Below, one piece after another: positions 16,331 through 25,697 of a stretch of 64,000 nt of DNA. Position numbers and translations under genes: made by a program. Source of the stretch: Olivibacter sp. XZL3 (GTDB lineage Bacteria > Bacteroidota > Bacteroidia > Sphingobacteriales > Sphingobacteriaceae); NCBI RefSeq assembly GCF_004368405.1, contig NZ_SBJH01000010.1, positions 62,001 to 126,000 on the forward strand, written 5' to 3'. Below the pieces are notes generated by a model that was not told where the DNA came from, made no database searches, and saw nothing but the letters and a program-made list of their open reading frames with translations. Within the stretch, counting starts at the first letter, position 1, and each line of letters begins with the position of its first letter.

Positions 16331-19300
16331 CTATTGGCTAATTGCTGTCAGTTTTCTTTCGAGCATGGCATATTGATTGCCTAAATATTTTTCCATATCT
16401 GCTTGTTTATATTTTTTGGAATTGGCTAGCATTGCATTTAAGACGCCCATGCCTAATTGAATGCTACGTTCATCAATAGCGTTCGGCTTATCTTTCGCAA
16501 TAGCCAAGTTGTAATGGAGCTGTTCCGCAATATAATCTCCGTTTCGTTTCATGATTTCATTTGCTTTATTCTTTTCATCCACCTCATATAGGGTGTCCGA
16601 AATAAAATAGTAGTCAACCGCTTGATTCATCGTCAGCACTTGCTTAGGCAATACATCCAGGCACCTATTGACTACTTTTTTAGCCTCATCTTTTTGTTTA
16701 GCTTCTAAGAGCTCCCTGGATAAGATGTTAAAGCTGTTGGTGTATTGCGGAATGATGTTTCGCGTAATAGGATCTAAATAGCTTAGCTGACCTACATTTC
16801 CCCAGGTAAATCGATTCATTAAGTTATCGTATAAGGCCCATCTGTTTGTCCGTTGTGTATCAGTAGATACATTTGCCAGGGCAGACTGCCCGGTTTTATC
16901 TGGATCTATTGGCATCAATCTATGTAATAATCCCTCATTTATCAGGTATTTGTCCAAGCCCAAGGTTTCACTTGGTGGAATTTTTACGAAATAGATTGGA
17001 CGCTGCCACGCGTTGTTTTTCAGAAGATCTAATAGGGCTAAATCGCCGCGCGTGATATAGTCGCGGTTAAAATCCCATTCCATACTATCGGTTATAAAAT
17101 CTTGCCAAGCTTTCGGCACGGCCTTGTTTTTAATCACCTCCTCTTTAATTACTGTCAGCTTCATTTTTTTGGTAGGCAGGAAATTCTCTCCCGTGCGGTC
17201 AGATTTATCATCCGGATGGTCCGATAACATAATATCCAATAGCTCTTTAATTTCTACTGGTCTATCGATGTCATAGTCTTCATACACCAGGTAGTCCCGA
17301 ACACCTTTATCCAATTTGGCTGGCTCGATGCCTATCGGTAAAGGCGCTGAACGGTTGATCTTTTTACGCATCTGCTTTAGATACCAATCGGCATTCAGGT
17401 AGCCGATATTAACTACACGCACATCCGGACGAATCCCTTCCACTTCTTGTGCATACCAAATCGGAAAGGTATCGTTATCACCGTACGTAAACAGAATGGC
17501 ATTCGGTTCGCAAGAGGCTAGATAATTGCGGGCATATAAATCCCGGGTTGTATACTTTTCAGATCGGTCGTGGTCATCCCATCCCTGATATAGCAGTAAG
17601 CAGGGAACCGCTAGTAGACAGCTGAGTGTTGTCGATAAAACTAAAGATTTTTTTTTAACTAAGTTCGTCAATGCAACAAGGCCTAGCCCGATCCAGATGG
17701 CGAAGGTATAAAAAGACCCAACATAGGCATAGTCGCGTTCACGCGGCTGAATAGGTGTATCGTTCAGGTAGAGTACAATCGCCAGACCGGTAAAGAAGAA
17801 GAGAAGTAATACAATGCCCATATCTTTTCTACCGTTTCGATAATGCCAGGCTAAGCCAATTAACCCCAACATAAGTGGCAAGAAATAGAATTGATTGCGG
17901 GAAGGATCTTTTTTAGCAGATGTGGGCAAATCGTACTGCCCGCCAAGGCGCATGTTGTCGATAGGTTTGATACCGCTCAACCAGTTTCCATCCGTCAGGT
18001 TACCGATTTGTCCTGATTCATCATTTTGTCGCCCAACGAAATTCCACATAAAATAGCGCCAAAACATAACGCCGGCCTGATAACTGGTGAAAAACTGTAG
18101 ATTGCTCCAAAAACCGGGCTGCTCATTTTCCCCTAATTGTAGCCAATATCGATAGAAATCGCTGTCCTTTTGGCTGTGCACACGGGGAAACAGCGTGGTG
18201 CGGTCGTACGTATAAGCGGGCTTATGTCCCACGATGGTGTACTTATCCGCATCTTTCCTGTAAATTGGTGCGCCATCTTCTACCGCGATGGGACTGGAGT
18301 CAAAATACTTTCCTATGATTAACGGACTGGATACGTATTGGTCACGCGATACGTATTCCAGCAAAGAAAAAATATTATCGGGATTGTTATTGTTCAGTGA
18401 AGGATTTGCATTCGCCCTGATAAACACCATGGCAAAGGAGCTATACCCAAAAAGGACGAAACAAAAACAGAGGAGCACCAAATTCAGTTGCGCTTTATTA
18501 TGCTTAATGGAGTAACGAATGCCTAAAACGATTGCGGCAACTAATAACACGATAAAGGCGGAGATTCCGCTCCCGAATCCGAGGCCCAGCGTGTTGACGA
18601 AGAAAAGATCGAAGTGAGCGGCGGCTTTTATTAAATATTGGATTACGCCCCATAAAATCGCTCCTAATAGAAGAAAGCTGATGCCAAGCTGTTTAATAAT
18701 GCCCTTTGCGGTTACTTGCTTGGCTTTCTTAAAATAAATAACCATCGCAAGTACCGGAATAGTTAGCAGGTTCAATAAATGCACACCTATTGACAAGCCT
18801 ATAATAAAGGCGATTAACACCAGCCATTTCTCCGACCTCGGTTCATGTGCATGGTTTTCCCATTTCAGAATAAGCCAGAATAGCGTCGCTGTACACAAGG
18901 AGGACATGGCATATACTTCACTTTCTACCGCAGAAAACCAAAAGCTATCTGAAAAAGCGAAAGCGAGTGCTCCGACTGTACCGGCGCCTAAAATTTTCAC
19001 TAAGGTCAGTTCTGACAAACCTTTGTCTGTTAAGCTTCTCTTTGCCAAGGCAGTGATCGTCCAAAAGAGTAATAAGACGGTAAGACCGCTACAAACAGCA
19101 GAACCGGTATTCATCCAATACGCTAACATGGTTTTGTCGCCCAGGGCAAGGTTCGAAAAAACGTTTTGGAGCAGCAGGAATAGCGGCGCGCCCGGTTGGT
19201 GTACAATCTCCAGCTTATAGGCAGCGGCGATAAATTCGCCACAGTCCCAAAAACTGACGGTGGGTTCTTTCGTAAGGAAGTAGACGAGCGTTGCGATAAA

Positions 19301-19351
19301 GGCACATAGCCAACCGATAAGATTGTTAAGCTTGTTGTAGGTCTTCTCCAT
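16331..19351 (-). CDS. DUF2723 / GT117 (TMEM260-like) membrane glycosyltransferase, copy 1
   Basis: The 1006-residue protein has roughly a dozen hydrophobic helices in its first 600 residues and a soluble, probably periplasmic, C-terminal part with helical repeat-like segments (SRELLEAKQKDEAKKVVNRCLDVL). The first external loop carries WDCGEF (Asp36, Glu39), the acidic motif expected of the GT-C fold. The family (DUF2723) is related to human TMEM260, an O-mannosyltransferase, and is classed as GT117. By that relation it may glycosylate exported proteins, but the donor and target here are unknown. NAILFTYGDNDTFPIWYAQEVEG is a conserved soluble segment. It has a paralogue at 47569-50604. It converges on hemJ with one base between the genes. 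Confidence 0.88.
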   Translation of the reverse strand: MEKTYNKLNNLIGWLCAFIATLVYFLTKEPTVSFWDCGEFIAAAYKLEIVHQPGAPLFLLLQNVFSNLALGDKTMLAYWMNTGSAVCSGLTVLLLFWTITALAKRSLTDKGLSELTLVKILGAGTVGALAFAFSDSFWFSAVESEVYAMSSLCTATLFWLILKWENHAHEPRSEKWLVLIAFIIGLSIGVHLLNLLTIPVLAMVIYFKKAKQVTAKGIIKQLGISFLLLGAILWGVIQYLIKAAAHFDLFFVNTLGLGFGSGISAFIVLLVAAIVLGIRYSIKHNKAQLNLVLLCFCFVLFGYSSFAMVFIRANANPSLNNNNPDNIFSLLEYVSRDQYVSSPLIIGKYFDSSPIAVEDGAPIYRKDADKYTIVGHKPAYTYDRTTLFPRVHSQKDSDFYRYWLQLGENEQPGFWSNLQFFTSYQAGVMFWRYFMWNFVGRQNDESGQIGNLTDGNWLSGIKPIDNMRLGGQYDLPTSAKKDPSRNQFYFLPLMLGLIGLAWHYRNGRKDMGIVLLLFFFTGLAIVLYLNDTPIQPRERDYAYVGSFYTFAIWIGLGLVALTNLVKKKSLVLSTTLSCLLAVPCLLLYQGWDDHDRSEKYTTRDLYARNYLASCEPNAILFTYGDNDTFPIWYAQEVEGIRPDVRVVNIGYLNADWYLKQMRKKINRSAPLPIGIEPAKLDKGVRDYLVYEDYDIDRPVEIKELLDIMLSDHPDDKSDRTGENFLPTKKMKLTVIKEEVIKNKAVPKAWQDFITDSMEWDFNRDYITRGDLALLDLLKNNAWQRPIYFVKIPPSETLGLDKYLINEGLLHRLMPIDPDKTGQSALANVSTDTQRTNRWALYDNLMNRFTWGNVGQLSYLDPITRNIIPQYTNSFNILSRELLEAKQKDEAKKVVNRCLDVLPKQVLTMNQAVDYYFISDTLYEVDEKNKANEIMKRNGDYIAEQLHYNLAIAKDKPNAIDERSIQLGMGVLNAMLANSKKYKQADMEKYLGNQYAMLERKLTAISQ

Positions 19352-19438
19352 AATAAGGCGTTTTGTTACCTAAAATTAGCGGAGAAAAGCTGAAAACCTT
19401 AGCCTAAAATGTTAAATGTTAATATGTATGTGTGTTTG

Positions 19439-19792
19439 TTACAATAGCGTGCTTCTGATCCGAGGTGAAAGCTTGTTATAAACCAATTCGTAACTATGGT
19501 CAATAAGGTCTTTGAGTTGTTGAAGAGAAAGTTCTCCGTTTGCTTCTACGGTATTCCAGTGTTTCTTATTCATATGATAGCCGGGAAATACACTAAAGGG
19601 GTATTGCTCGCGTAAGTCGATCGCCCGTTCGGGATCGCACTTGGCGTTGAAAGATAGAGGTTGCACATCCAAACCGGTTAAGAGGAAGACTTTTCCGCCG
19701 ACCTTAAAGACCAGGGTGTCCGGACCGAAAGGAAATCCTTCCGTAACGCCTTTTTTGCTCAGGCAATAGGTTCGCAGTTCTTCGATGTTCAT
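19439..19792 (-). CDS. MmcQ/YjbR family protein
   Basis: The 117-residue protein matches the MmcQ/YjbR family: an N-terminal MNIEELRTYCLSKKGVTEGFPFG with the typical E-x-FPFG turn, KVFLLTGLD, LSFNAKCDPERAIDLRE, and YHMNKKHWNTVE. The fold is related to the CyaY/double-wing type, and members are often annotated as DNA-binding, though the function is not established. The leader contains a direct repeat of AAAATTCAAAAG at about 19803-19828. It lies between bshC and the glycosyltransferase on the same strand. Confidence 0.88.
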   Translation of the reverse strand: MNIEELRTYCLSKKGVTEGFPFGPDTLVFKVGGKVFLLTGLDVQPLSFNAKCDPERAIDLREQYPFSVFPGYHMNKKHWNTVEANGELSLQQLKDLIDHSYELVYNKLSPRIRSTLL

Positions 19793-19906
19793 TTTTTAAC
19801 TCAAAATTCAAAAGTAAAAATTCAAAAGCTTGCTTTCCGAAGGGATGGTCAAAATCGAACCTAAGTGTTCGGGGGAAAACCAACAACGAATCAGCAGTAA
19901 CTAAAA

Positions 19907-21499
19907 CTAATACAATATCGTAAACTTCATATCCAAAGGATTGAAGAATTTAAGTAGATCGTTTATTAGCTCATCGCCATATTTTACGTATAGTAAACCG
20001 AAATTCTCTACACGTTCTTGAAGTTGGCCATTAGGGAAAAACTTTTCCTTCATATGGTCGATTTGCGATATAGCGTCTTCGAAATTTTGTTTATCCGCTT
20101 TGATGAACTTTTTCTCCAGGTTATTGATCGCCTTATGCAGTCGCGCTTTCACCGCCTCCGTGCTTGGGCGCAGGGTAGGGTCTATTTTAGCGGCCCTGTC
20201 TTTAATTCGTTCAAAAATAGCTTCCATTTCTAACCACTCATCGTTTAAATTAAGACGATGTTTTGAATGAATGCGGACGTACTCCCTTTTTAGTTCGTTT
20301 GTGTCCCTAAAAAGGCTTTTAAACGTTAAATTAAGCCTAAAAACTTTATAGTCTAAATGTTCGTTGGATACAATGGCCGAGTTACGGGGAAGCAGAATAG
20401 GGAAATCTACTTGATAGTGTTCAAAGTTACTTTTGAGCTGTAACCAGTAAATAATCTCAGCGCCGCCGCCGATATAACAGATATTTGGTAGAATAATCTC
20501 TTGATAAAGCGGCCGCATCACCACGTTTGGGCTAAAGCGCTCCGGATGGTTTTCGATCTCCCTAACCAATTCTTCTTTTGAGAAAAATTTGTTGTGGTGC
20601 AATACTTCAAAGTCTCCGTTCGGTGTTTGGACAATACGCTCTCGATACGTATCTGTCAAGTAAAAGAAGTTTATCTCGCGGGCATGCGCTTGGGCTTCGA
20701 AGCCAGCTTGTTCTAATGCTTGTGTCGTACGCACAATATTTTGATAACTATACCGGTTCAATATATCCTCTTTTATGTAAGGAGCAAACAAGGTTTTTAG
20801 TCCACGGTGATCGGGATCAATGGTCACTAAGCCATATTTGCCAAATAATCCATTTACCAGACAGCGTGTTGCATCGGCTAAGTTTTTTTGATGAAGATAA
20901 GCTTCTTCGACCAGTTTGGCCAATCGATCCGAATTGTGGCTTAAGCCCAGTAGTCTTTGGTATTTCTTTACGGTGCGAGCCATCGAGAAAGTTTCCATCC
21001 TACCGGTGGCGGCTTGGGCAGGGGTATCCCATTTAATCAATTCGCCTTGCAATTGGGTATGATTGATTTCGGCAAAATCATGGTCTTCGGTAGCCATCCA
21101 ATAAACAGGTACAAAGTTGTGATCAGGAAATTTCTCTTTCAACTGCATACACAGTTTAATGGTGCTTACGATTTTGAAAATGAAATAAAGAGGCCCTGTG
21201 AAGATATTTAGCTGATGTCCTGTTGTGACGGTGAAGGTGTTTTCTTCCTTTAGTAAGTTGATGTTATTTTGTACTTGTGGCGAAAGGTGTTCAAAAGATT
21301 TATATTGATCTATTAGCGCGTCAACCAGCACAGCCCGATCTGTTTTTTGCCCCTTTTTCTGGTTAATTTGTTTTTCAAAGCCTGATAGATCCGGGTTATT
21401 ACCTACGAAGGGGGCAAGTTTCTTGTCTTTCGCTATATAAGCTAGCAGGGTTTCCGAAAAACTATTGGTATCGCTGTAATTAATATAACTTGCTTTCAT
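19907..21499 (-). CDS. bshC: Putative cysteine ligase BshC (bacillithiol synthesis)
   Basis: BshC adds cysteine to glucosaminyl-malate in the last step of bacillithiol synthesis. The 530-residue length is typical. Recognised segments are TVTTGHQLNIFTGPLYFIFKI near residue 95, PVYWMATEDHDFAEI, the NICYIGGGAEIIYWLQL block in the central domain, and a C-terminal coiled coil (LHKAINNLEKKFIKADKQN). The start ATG 21499 gives MKASYINYSDT, close to homologues. Its presence implies a bacillithiol redox buffer; bshA and bshB must lie elsewhere. Confidence 0.95.
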   Translation of the reverse strand: MKASYINYSDTNSFSETLLAYIAKDKKLAPFVGNNPDLSGFEKQINQKKGQKTDRAVLVDALIDQYKSFEHLSPQVQNNINLLKEENTFTVTTGHQLNIFTGPLYFIFKIVSTIKLCMQLKEKFPDHNFVPVYWMATEDHDFAEINHTQLQGELIKWDTPAQAATGRMETFSMARTVKKYQRLLGLSHNSDRLAKLVEEAYLHQKNLADATRCLVNGLFGKYGLVTIDPDHRGLKTLFAPYIKEDILNRYSYQNIVRTTQALEQAGFEAQAHAREINFFYLTDTYRERIVQTPNGDFEVLHHNKFFSKEELVREIENHPERFSPNVVMRPLYQEIILPNICYIGGGAEIIYWLQLKSNFEHYQVDFPILLPRNSAIVSNEHLDYKVFRLNLTFKSLFRDTNELKREYVRIHSKHRLNLNDEWLEMEAIFERIKDRAAKIDPTLRPSTEAVKARLHKAINNLEKKFIKADKQNFEDAISQIDHMKEKFFPNGQLQERVENFGLLYVKYGDELINDLLKFFNPLDMKFTILY

Positions 21500-21613
21500 C
21501 TGTTTTATATAGGCTCTCAGCAGTCGGCCGTCCGCCGTCCGCTTTGTATATACCTACAATAATAAACGATAAAACTGATTCCTTTCGTCCTTTTATCGTC
21601 AATTTAGTAATTC

Positions 21614-22942
21614 TTATGACTTGATTGTCCCATAGAGATCGAAGTCCTCCGCCCGGTCGACATGCACATGGGCGAATCTACCAACGGAAGTATAGCCGGT
21701 GTTAGCGGGAATCAGTACTTCGTTATCCACTTCAGGCGAATCATATTCCGTGCGTCCAACAAAGTAACCTTCTTCCATTCGGTCTATAAGCACTTTATAG
21801 GTATTTCCCACCTTCGCTTGATTGATTTCATAGGATATTCCTTGTTGGAGTTCCATGATTTGTTCTACTCTCGACTCCTTTTCTTCTTGCGAAATATCAT
21901 CCTCCAAAGAATGGGCGTGTGTCTTTTCTTCATGTGAATAAGTAAAACATCCCAAACGATCAAAACGCGTGTTTTCCACCCATTCCATCATCTCGGCGAA
22001 ATCTTGTTCTGTTTCACCGGGATAGCCGCAAATCAGGGTCGTGCGAAGCGCAATATTAGGAACTTTCTGCCGGATCGCATCCACCAGATCGATCGTTTTT
22101 TGTTTTGTTATACCTCGGCGCATGGATTTGAGCATATTATCTGAAATATGTTGTAAAGGCATATCCAAATAATTGCAGATATTAGATCTTTCGTTCATTA
22201 CGTCCAATATATCCATGGGGAAACCTGAGGGGTATGCATACTGTAGGCGAATCCATTCAATACCTTCGACGTCCGACAGATTTCTTAGCAGGTCTGCCAA
22301 GTTCCTTTTCCCGTATAGATCTAAACCATAATAGGTGAGATCCTGTGCAATCAATATCAGTTCCTTGGTGCCGTTTTTGGCTAAGTATTTGGCTTCTTTA
22401 ACTAAATCGGCAATCGGTTTCGATACATGCTTACCGCGCATTAACGGTATTGCACAGAAGGAGCAGGGGCGGTTACAACCTTCAGCAATTTTAAAATAGG
22501 CATAATGGGAAGGTGTGGTTAACATTCGCTCGCCAAGTAGCTCGTGTTTATAATCGGCCCCTACACTTGTCAGCAATTGCTGTAGGTCGTTGGTACCGAA
22601 ATAGGCGTCAATATTGGGTATTTCTGTTTCAAGTTCCGGTTTATATCGTTCCGACAAACAACCCGTTACAATCACTTTATCGAGCTTCCCTTCGTCCTTT
22701 AATGCACTGTATTGCAAAATGGTGTCGATAGACTCCTGTTTGGCATTATCAATAAAGCCGCAGGTATTGATAACGACGATATCATTTTCGTGAATATTAT
22801 CCGCTTCATGCACAACTTCCATCTGGTTCCCACGCAGTTGTCCCATGAGTATTTCGCTGTCATGAATGTTTTTTGAACATCCCAGCGTAATCACATTGAC
22901 CCGTGGTGTTGAGGTGCCGTTGTTCGTCTTTTTCGTTTTCAT
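21614..22942 (-). CDS. rimO: Ribosomal protein S12 methylthiotransferase
   Basis: RimO is a radical-SAM enzyme that adds a methylthio group to the conserved aspartate of ribosomal protein S12. The 442-residue protein has the N-terminal cluster cysteines Cys22, Cys61 and Cys95, the radical-SAM triad Cys156, Cys160 and Cys163 (EGCNRPCSFC), and a C-terminal TRAM-like domain (GNTYKVLIDRMEEGYFVGRTEYDSPEVD). A further 12 codons open upstream but would overlap ftsY; ATG 22942 gives MKTKKTNN and leaves a 13-nt gap after ftsY, so it is preferred. It is co-directional with the ribosomal genes upstream. Confidence 0.95.
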   Translation of the reverse strand: MKTKKTNNGTSTPRVNVITLGCSKNIHDSEILMGQLRGNQMEVVHEADNIHENDIVVINTCGFIDNAKQESIDTILQYSALKDEGKLDKVIVTGCLSERYKPELETEIPNIDAYFGTNDLQQLLTSVGADYKHELLGERMLTTPSHYAYFKIAEGCNRPCSFCAIPLMRGKHVSKPIADLVKEAKYLAKNGTKELILIAQDLTYYGLDLYGKRNLADLLRNLSDVEGIEWIRLQYAYPSGFPMDILDVMNERSNICNYLDMPLQHISDNMLKSMRRGITKQKTIDLVDAIRQKVPNIALRTTLICGYPGETEQDFAEMMEWVENTRFDRLGCFTYSHEEKTHAHSLEDDISQEEKESRVEQIMELQQGISYEINQAKVGNTYKVLIDRMEEGYFVGRTEYDSPEVDNEVLIPANTGYTSVGRFAHVHVDRAEDFDLYGTIKS

Positions 22943-22955
22943 TCCTACACTTTCC

Positions 22956-23918
22956 CTATTTGAACAGGGAATCCACAAATTCTTTTTTATTAAATAATTG
23001 CAAGTCGTTTATCCCTTCCCCAACACCTATATATTTCACAGGTATTTTAAATTGGTCGGAGATACCAATAACCACACCTCCTTTGGCAGTGCCGTCGAGT
23101 TTTGTCAATGCCAGCGCGTTGACATCTGTGGCTTGGGTAAATTGTTTACATTGTTCAATCGCATTTTGCCCCGTTGATGCATCTAAAACAAGTAGTATTT
23201 CGTGAGGTGCTCCCGGAACTACTTTTTTCATTACATTTTTGATTTTCGTCAGCTCGTTCATCAAGGCAAGTTTATTGTGCAGGCGTCCGGCAGTATCGAT
23301 AATAACGACGTCCTCTTGACTTGCTACAGCCGATTGAATGGTATCGAAAGCTACCGACGCAGGATCCGAACCCATGGCTTGCGCCACTACTCGAACACCT
23401 ACTCTTTCTCCCCAGAGCTTAATTTGATCAACCGCCGCCGCCCTAAAGGTGTCGGCAGCGCCCAAGACGACTTTATTTCCTGCTTGTTTCAATTTATGAG
23501 CAAGCTTGCCAATGGTGGTTGTTTTGCCAACGCCATTTACGCCAACAACCATAATGACATAAGGCTTATGGTTGCCGTACTCGAAGTTCTCAAAATCGTT
23601 GCTGTTGTTTTCGGCAAGGAGTTCCTGGATTTCGTTACGGAGTATGTCATTTAACTCAGAGGTATTGATGTACTTGTCGCGAGCAACGCGGTCCTCAATA
23701 CGCTCAATGATCTTTAACGTTGTAGTGACCCCCACATCCGAGGTCACGAGCACCTCTTCCAGATCGTCCAGCACTTCTTCGTCAACCATCGACTTACCAA
23801 CCACCGCCTTGGTGATTTTAGTGAAAAAGCCTTCCTTTGTTTTTTCTAGACCTTTATTTAGTGCTTCCTGAGCTTCCGGGGTCTGCTCTTTCTTCTTGAA
23901 AAAATCGAATAATCCCAT
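22956..23918 (-). CDS. ftsY: Signal recognition particle receptor FtsY
   Basis: FtsY docks ribosome-SRP complexes at the membrane and hydrolyses GTP with Ffh. The 320 residues begin with a short amphipathic N-terminus (MGLFDFFKKK) in place of the long acidic A domain of E. coli, then the N domain, and the GTPase motifs GVNGVGKT (126-133), DTFRAAAVDQL-like (DTFRAAAVDQI), DTAGR, TKLDGTAKGG and the closing GVGEGINDLQLF. The length is usual for Bacteroidota. An inverted repeat lies 59-109 nt upstream of its start. Confidence 0.97.
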   Translation of the reverse strand: MGLFDFFKKKEQTPEAQEALNKGLEKTKEGFFTKITKAVVGKSMVDEEVLDDLEEVLVTSDVGVTTTLKIIERIEDRVARDKYINTSELNDILRNEIQELLAENNSNDFENFEYGNHKPYVIMVVGVNGVGKTTTIGKLAHKLKQAGNKVVLGAADTFRAAAVDQIKLWGERVGVRVVAQAMGSDPASVAFDTIQSAVASQEDVVIIDTAGRLHNKLALMNELTKIKNVMKKVVPGAPHEILLVLDASTGQNAIEQCKQFTQATDVNALALTKLDGTAKGGVVIGISDQFKIPVKYIGVGEGINDLQLFNKKEFVDSLFK

Positions 23919-23976
23919 AGTATTAAGATGCCAGAATCAATGTTTTTATTGGTAAAGGTACTAATTTCCTCTATAA

Positions 23977-24027
23977 AACCTTCATGATCGATGCAGGATC
24001 AAATAGGTAAAACGTGTCATGAAGGTT
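23977..24027 (-). repeat. Perfect 11-bp inverted repeat upstream of ftsY
   Basis: AACCTTCATGA (23977-23987) and TCATGAAGGTT (24017-24027) are exact reverse complements separated by 29 nt. No T run follows on either side, so a terminator is unlikely. It sits in the ftsY leader or promoter region, after the DUF4295 terminator. Confidence 0.7.
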
Positions 24028-24106
24028 CTTGATGGCCTTTTGAACCGAGTGCAAGGATCGCATTCATGCTGCTGAGGCCGAGGTGTTTAATAACCAAGGT
24101 GCTTTC

Positions 24107-24145
24107 AAAAAAAAAGCCCTTCCAACTGAAATCGGAACGGCTCTT
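24107..24145 (-). terminator. Terminator after the rpmB-rpmG-DUF4295 unit
   Basis: Read on the minus strand, AGCCGTTCC and GGAAGGGCT form a 9-bp stem with one mismatch, followed by nine T residues. It lies 23 nt beyond the DUF4295 stop and separates the ribosomal genes from ftsY. Confidence 0.8.
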
Positions 24146-24167
24146 TACATGCACAGCTCACTTATTT

Positions 24168-24350
24168 TTAAGCGTTGTTTTCAGCAACAATTTCTTTTGC
24201 AGCTTCTACCGCGTCTTTAATGTGGTCGTTGTGAGCAATCAATTCTTTGAAAGTATAAGCACCTGTTTTAGGTGATCTAACCGCAGTAATTACTTTCGTG
24301 TAATCTTTACCTTTACCGGTTTTAAGGGTTGCAACGGTTTTCTTAGCCAT
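24168..24350 (-). CDS. DUF4295 family small protein
   Basis: The 60-residue basic protein (MAKKTVATLKTGKGKDYTK...VRSPKTGAYTFKE) matches the DUF4295 family, which is found in Bacteroidota directly behind the L28 and L33 genes. It may be a small ribosome-associated protein. That role is inferred only from the conserved position and charge. It is slightly longer than the 50-residue norm because of an acidic C-terminal tail. It follows rpmG by 43 nt. Confidence 0.9.
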   Translation of the reverse strand: MAKKTVATLKTGKGKDYTKVITAVRSPKTGAYTFKELIAHNDHIKDAVEAAKEIVAENNA

Positions 24351-24393
24351 TTTCTTTTATTTTTATGCCCTTTCGAGCTTGTTATCAAAAGAT

Positions 24394-24576
24394 TTATTTA
24401 ATCTCTTTGTGAACGGTTACTTTTTTAAGTACGGGGTTGTATTTTTTCAACTCCAAACGTTCAGTGGTATTCTTTTTATTCTTGGTGGAAATATAACGAG
24501 ACATTCCCGGCATACCACTTTCCTTATGTTCAGTGCACTCTAAGATTACTTGAACTCTATTACCTTTTTTAGCCAT
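24394..24576 (-). CDS. rpmG: 50S ribosomal protein L33
   Basis: The 60-residue protein has the L33 core ([45 protein letters not shown]). It has a single cysteine and so lacks the two CxxC pairs of zinc-binding L33; this is the zinc-independent type. It follows rpmB and precedes DUF4295. Confidence 0.97.
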   Translation of the reverse strand: MAKKGNRVQVILECTEHKESGMPGMSRYISTKNKKNTTERLELKKYNPVLKKVTVHKEIK

Positions 24577-24657
24577 TGTTATTTTGTCTTAAATGCCGCA
24601 ATTCTGCGGGATATTTTTTGCTACAGGATGAATAGTTATGATGCTAATAACGCTAAA

Positions 24658-24891
24658 CTAAACGTATCCTTTTTTTATGAACTTACTAATAACTGCGGTT
24701 ATACCATTTTTGTTGATGGTTTTGATTGCAGATGTTGAAACTTTTAATGTAATCCAACGGTTTTCTTCCGGGATAAAGAACCTCTTAGTTTGAAGGTTTG
24801 GGTAAAATTTACGTTTGGTTTTAACGTTTGAGTTAGAAACGTTATATCCATTCAATGCTGCTTTACCGGTTAAATCACAAATTCTTGACAT
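24658..24891 (-). CDS. rpmB: 50S ribosomal protein L28
   Basis: The 77 residues show the L28 pattern: MSRICDLTGK, NGYNVSNSNVKTKRKFYPNLQ, and RFFIPEENRWITLKVSTSAIKTINKNG. It is the first gene of the minus-strand unit rpmB-rpmG-DUF4295, with the next gene (25092) divergent. No zinc cysteine pair is present. Confidence 0.97.
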   Translation of the reverse strand: MSRICDLTGKAALNGYNVSNSNVKTKRKFYPNLQTKRFFIPEENRWITLKVSTSAIKTINKNGITAVISKFIKKGYV

Positions 24892-25091
24892 GACTATATG
24901 CTGTTCGTTCTATTTTAAAAATCAGTTTCTCAAAGAGTGTGCAAATATCCGAAAATGTTTTTTCTTATGCAAGTGTTTTTTTTTATGATTTTTTTCTTAC
25001 GGTGATGATACACAGGAAGTGATCTATTTTTACCGACTATATCTGCTAAAATACTATATTTATGGTAATTTACTATATATACATCAAAGAT

Positions 25092-25514
25092 ATGTCGGTA
25101 GCCATAAATTGTCCACGGTGTTTCAGCGAAGCTTATGTGAAAAGTGGTTATGTCAATAATCGCCAACGCTATCGCTGTAAAAGCTGCAATTACTTTTTTT
25201 CGGTGCAGAAGCCAGGGAAAAAGATCGATGCGTATTACGTAACGAAGGCGCTTCAATTGTATCTAGAGGGCGTCAGTTACCGCGAAATTGAACATATTTT
25301 GGGTGTTAGCCACGTTTCTGTCATGAACTGGGTTAAACAATATGGGATCAGTCGGCCCTCTCATTCCCATTTCCGCGCGACCTACCGAATTATGCGTCAC
25401 AGTGAGGTCGTTGAGTTCTTTGCCGACCCCAAGAACCTGACAAACCGGGGCATGATCTTAACTGAGCTTGGGGATAAGTATATGCTGATAAAATGGGATC
25501 GCTTTCGTGATTAA
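25092..25514 (+). CDS. Orphan zinc-ribbon plus helix-turn-helix protein of IS1/IS1595 transposase ancestry, probable regulator
   Basis: The 140-residue protein (start ATG 25092, giving MSVAINCPRCFSE; an in-frame ATG at 25062 would add 10 unlikely residues) has an N-terminal zinc ribbon with CPRC and CKSC pairs, followed by a helix-turn-helix (ALQLYLEGVSYREIEHILGVSHVSVMNWVKQYG, about residues 52-85). This is the DNA-binding head of an IS1/IS1595-type transposase. The catalytic part is missing; instead there is a short tail ending GDKYMLIKWDRF. No terminal inverted repeats or target duplications are visible around it, and the frame is intact. I infer a domesticated DNA-binding protein. It stands alone upstream of the porin-symporter-kinase-acs genes, so it may regulate them. 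Confidence 0.75.
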   Translation: MSVAINCPRCFSEAYVKSGYVNNRQRYRCKSCNYFFSVQKPGKKIDAYYVTKALQLYLEGVSYREIEHILGVSHVSVMNWVKQYGISRPSHSHFRATYRIMRHSEVVEFFADPKNLTNRGMILTELGDKYMLIKWDRFRD

Positions 25515-25697
25515 TTATTGGTGTAAGCCAAATTATTATCCTTTTTATACCAAAACGATCATTGGTAACTATAGTTTCTTAACAGGTATATATAGCTTTT
25601 TTGGATTTCAGAAAGGGGATTCCGTATTTCGATATAACATTAGCGCGACGTACAGCCATTGTGTTTTGATGATTTGTTAACCAATTGACTATTGACC

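Noticed and set aside
20578-21036. 152-codon plus-strand frame inside bshC
   Set aside because: Antisense to conserved BshC residues, Cys/Arg/Ser-rich translation, no start context or family similarity.
24930-25256. 108-codon minus-strand frame upstream of rpmB
   Set aside because: It overlaps the zinc-ribbon/HTH gene on the other strand and its translation is an A/T-rich mixture with no domain; the plus-strand gene explains the region.
25040-25697. Complete insertion sequence around the transposase-like gene
   Set aside because: No terminal inverted repeats, no target duplication and no catalytic domain could be found; the gene is kept as an orphan DNA-binding protein.
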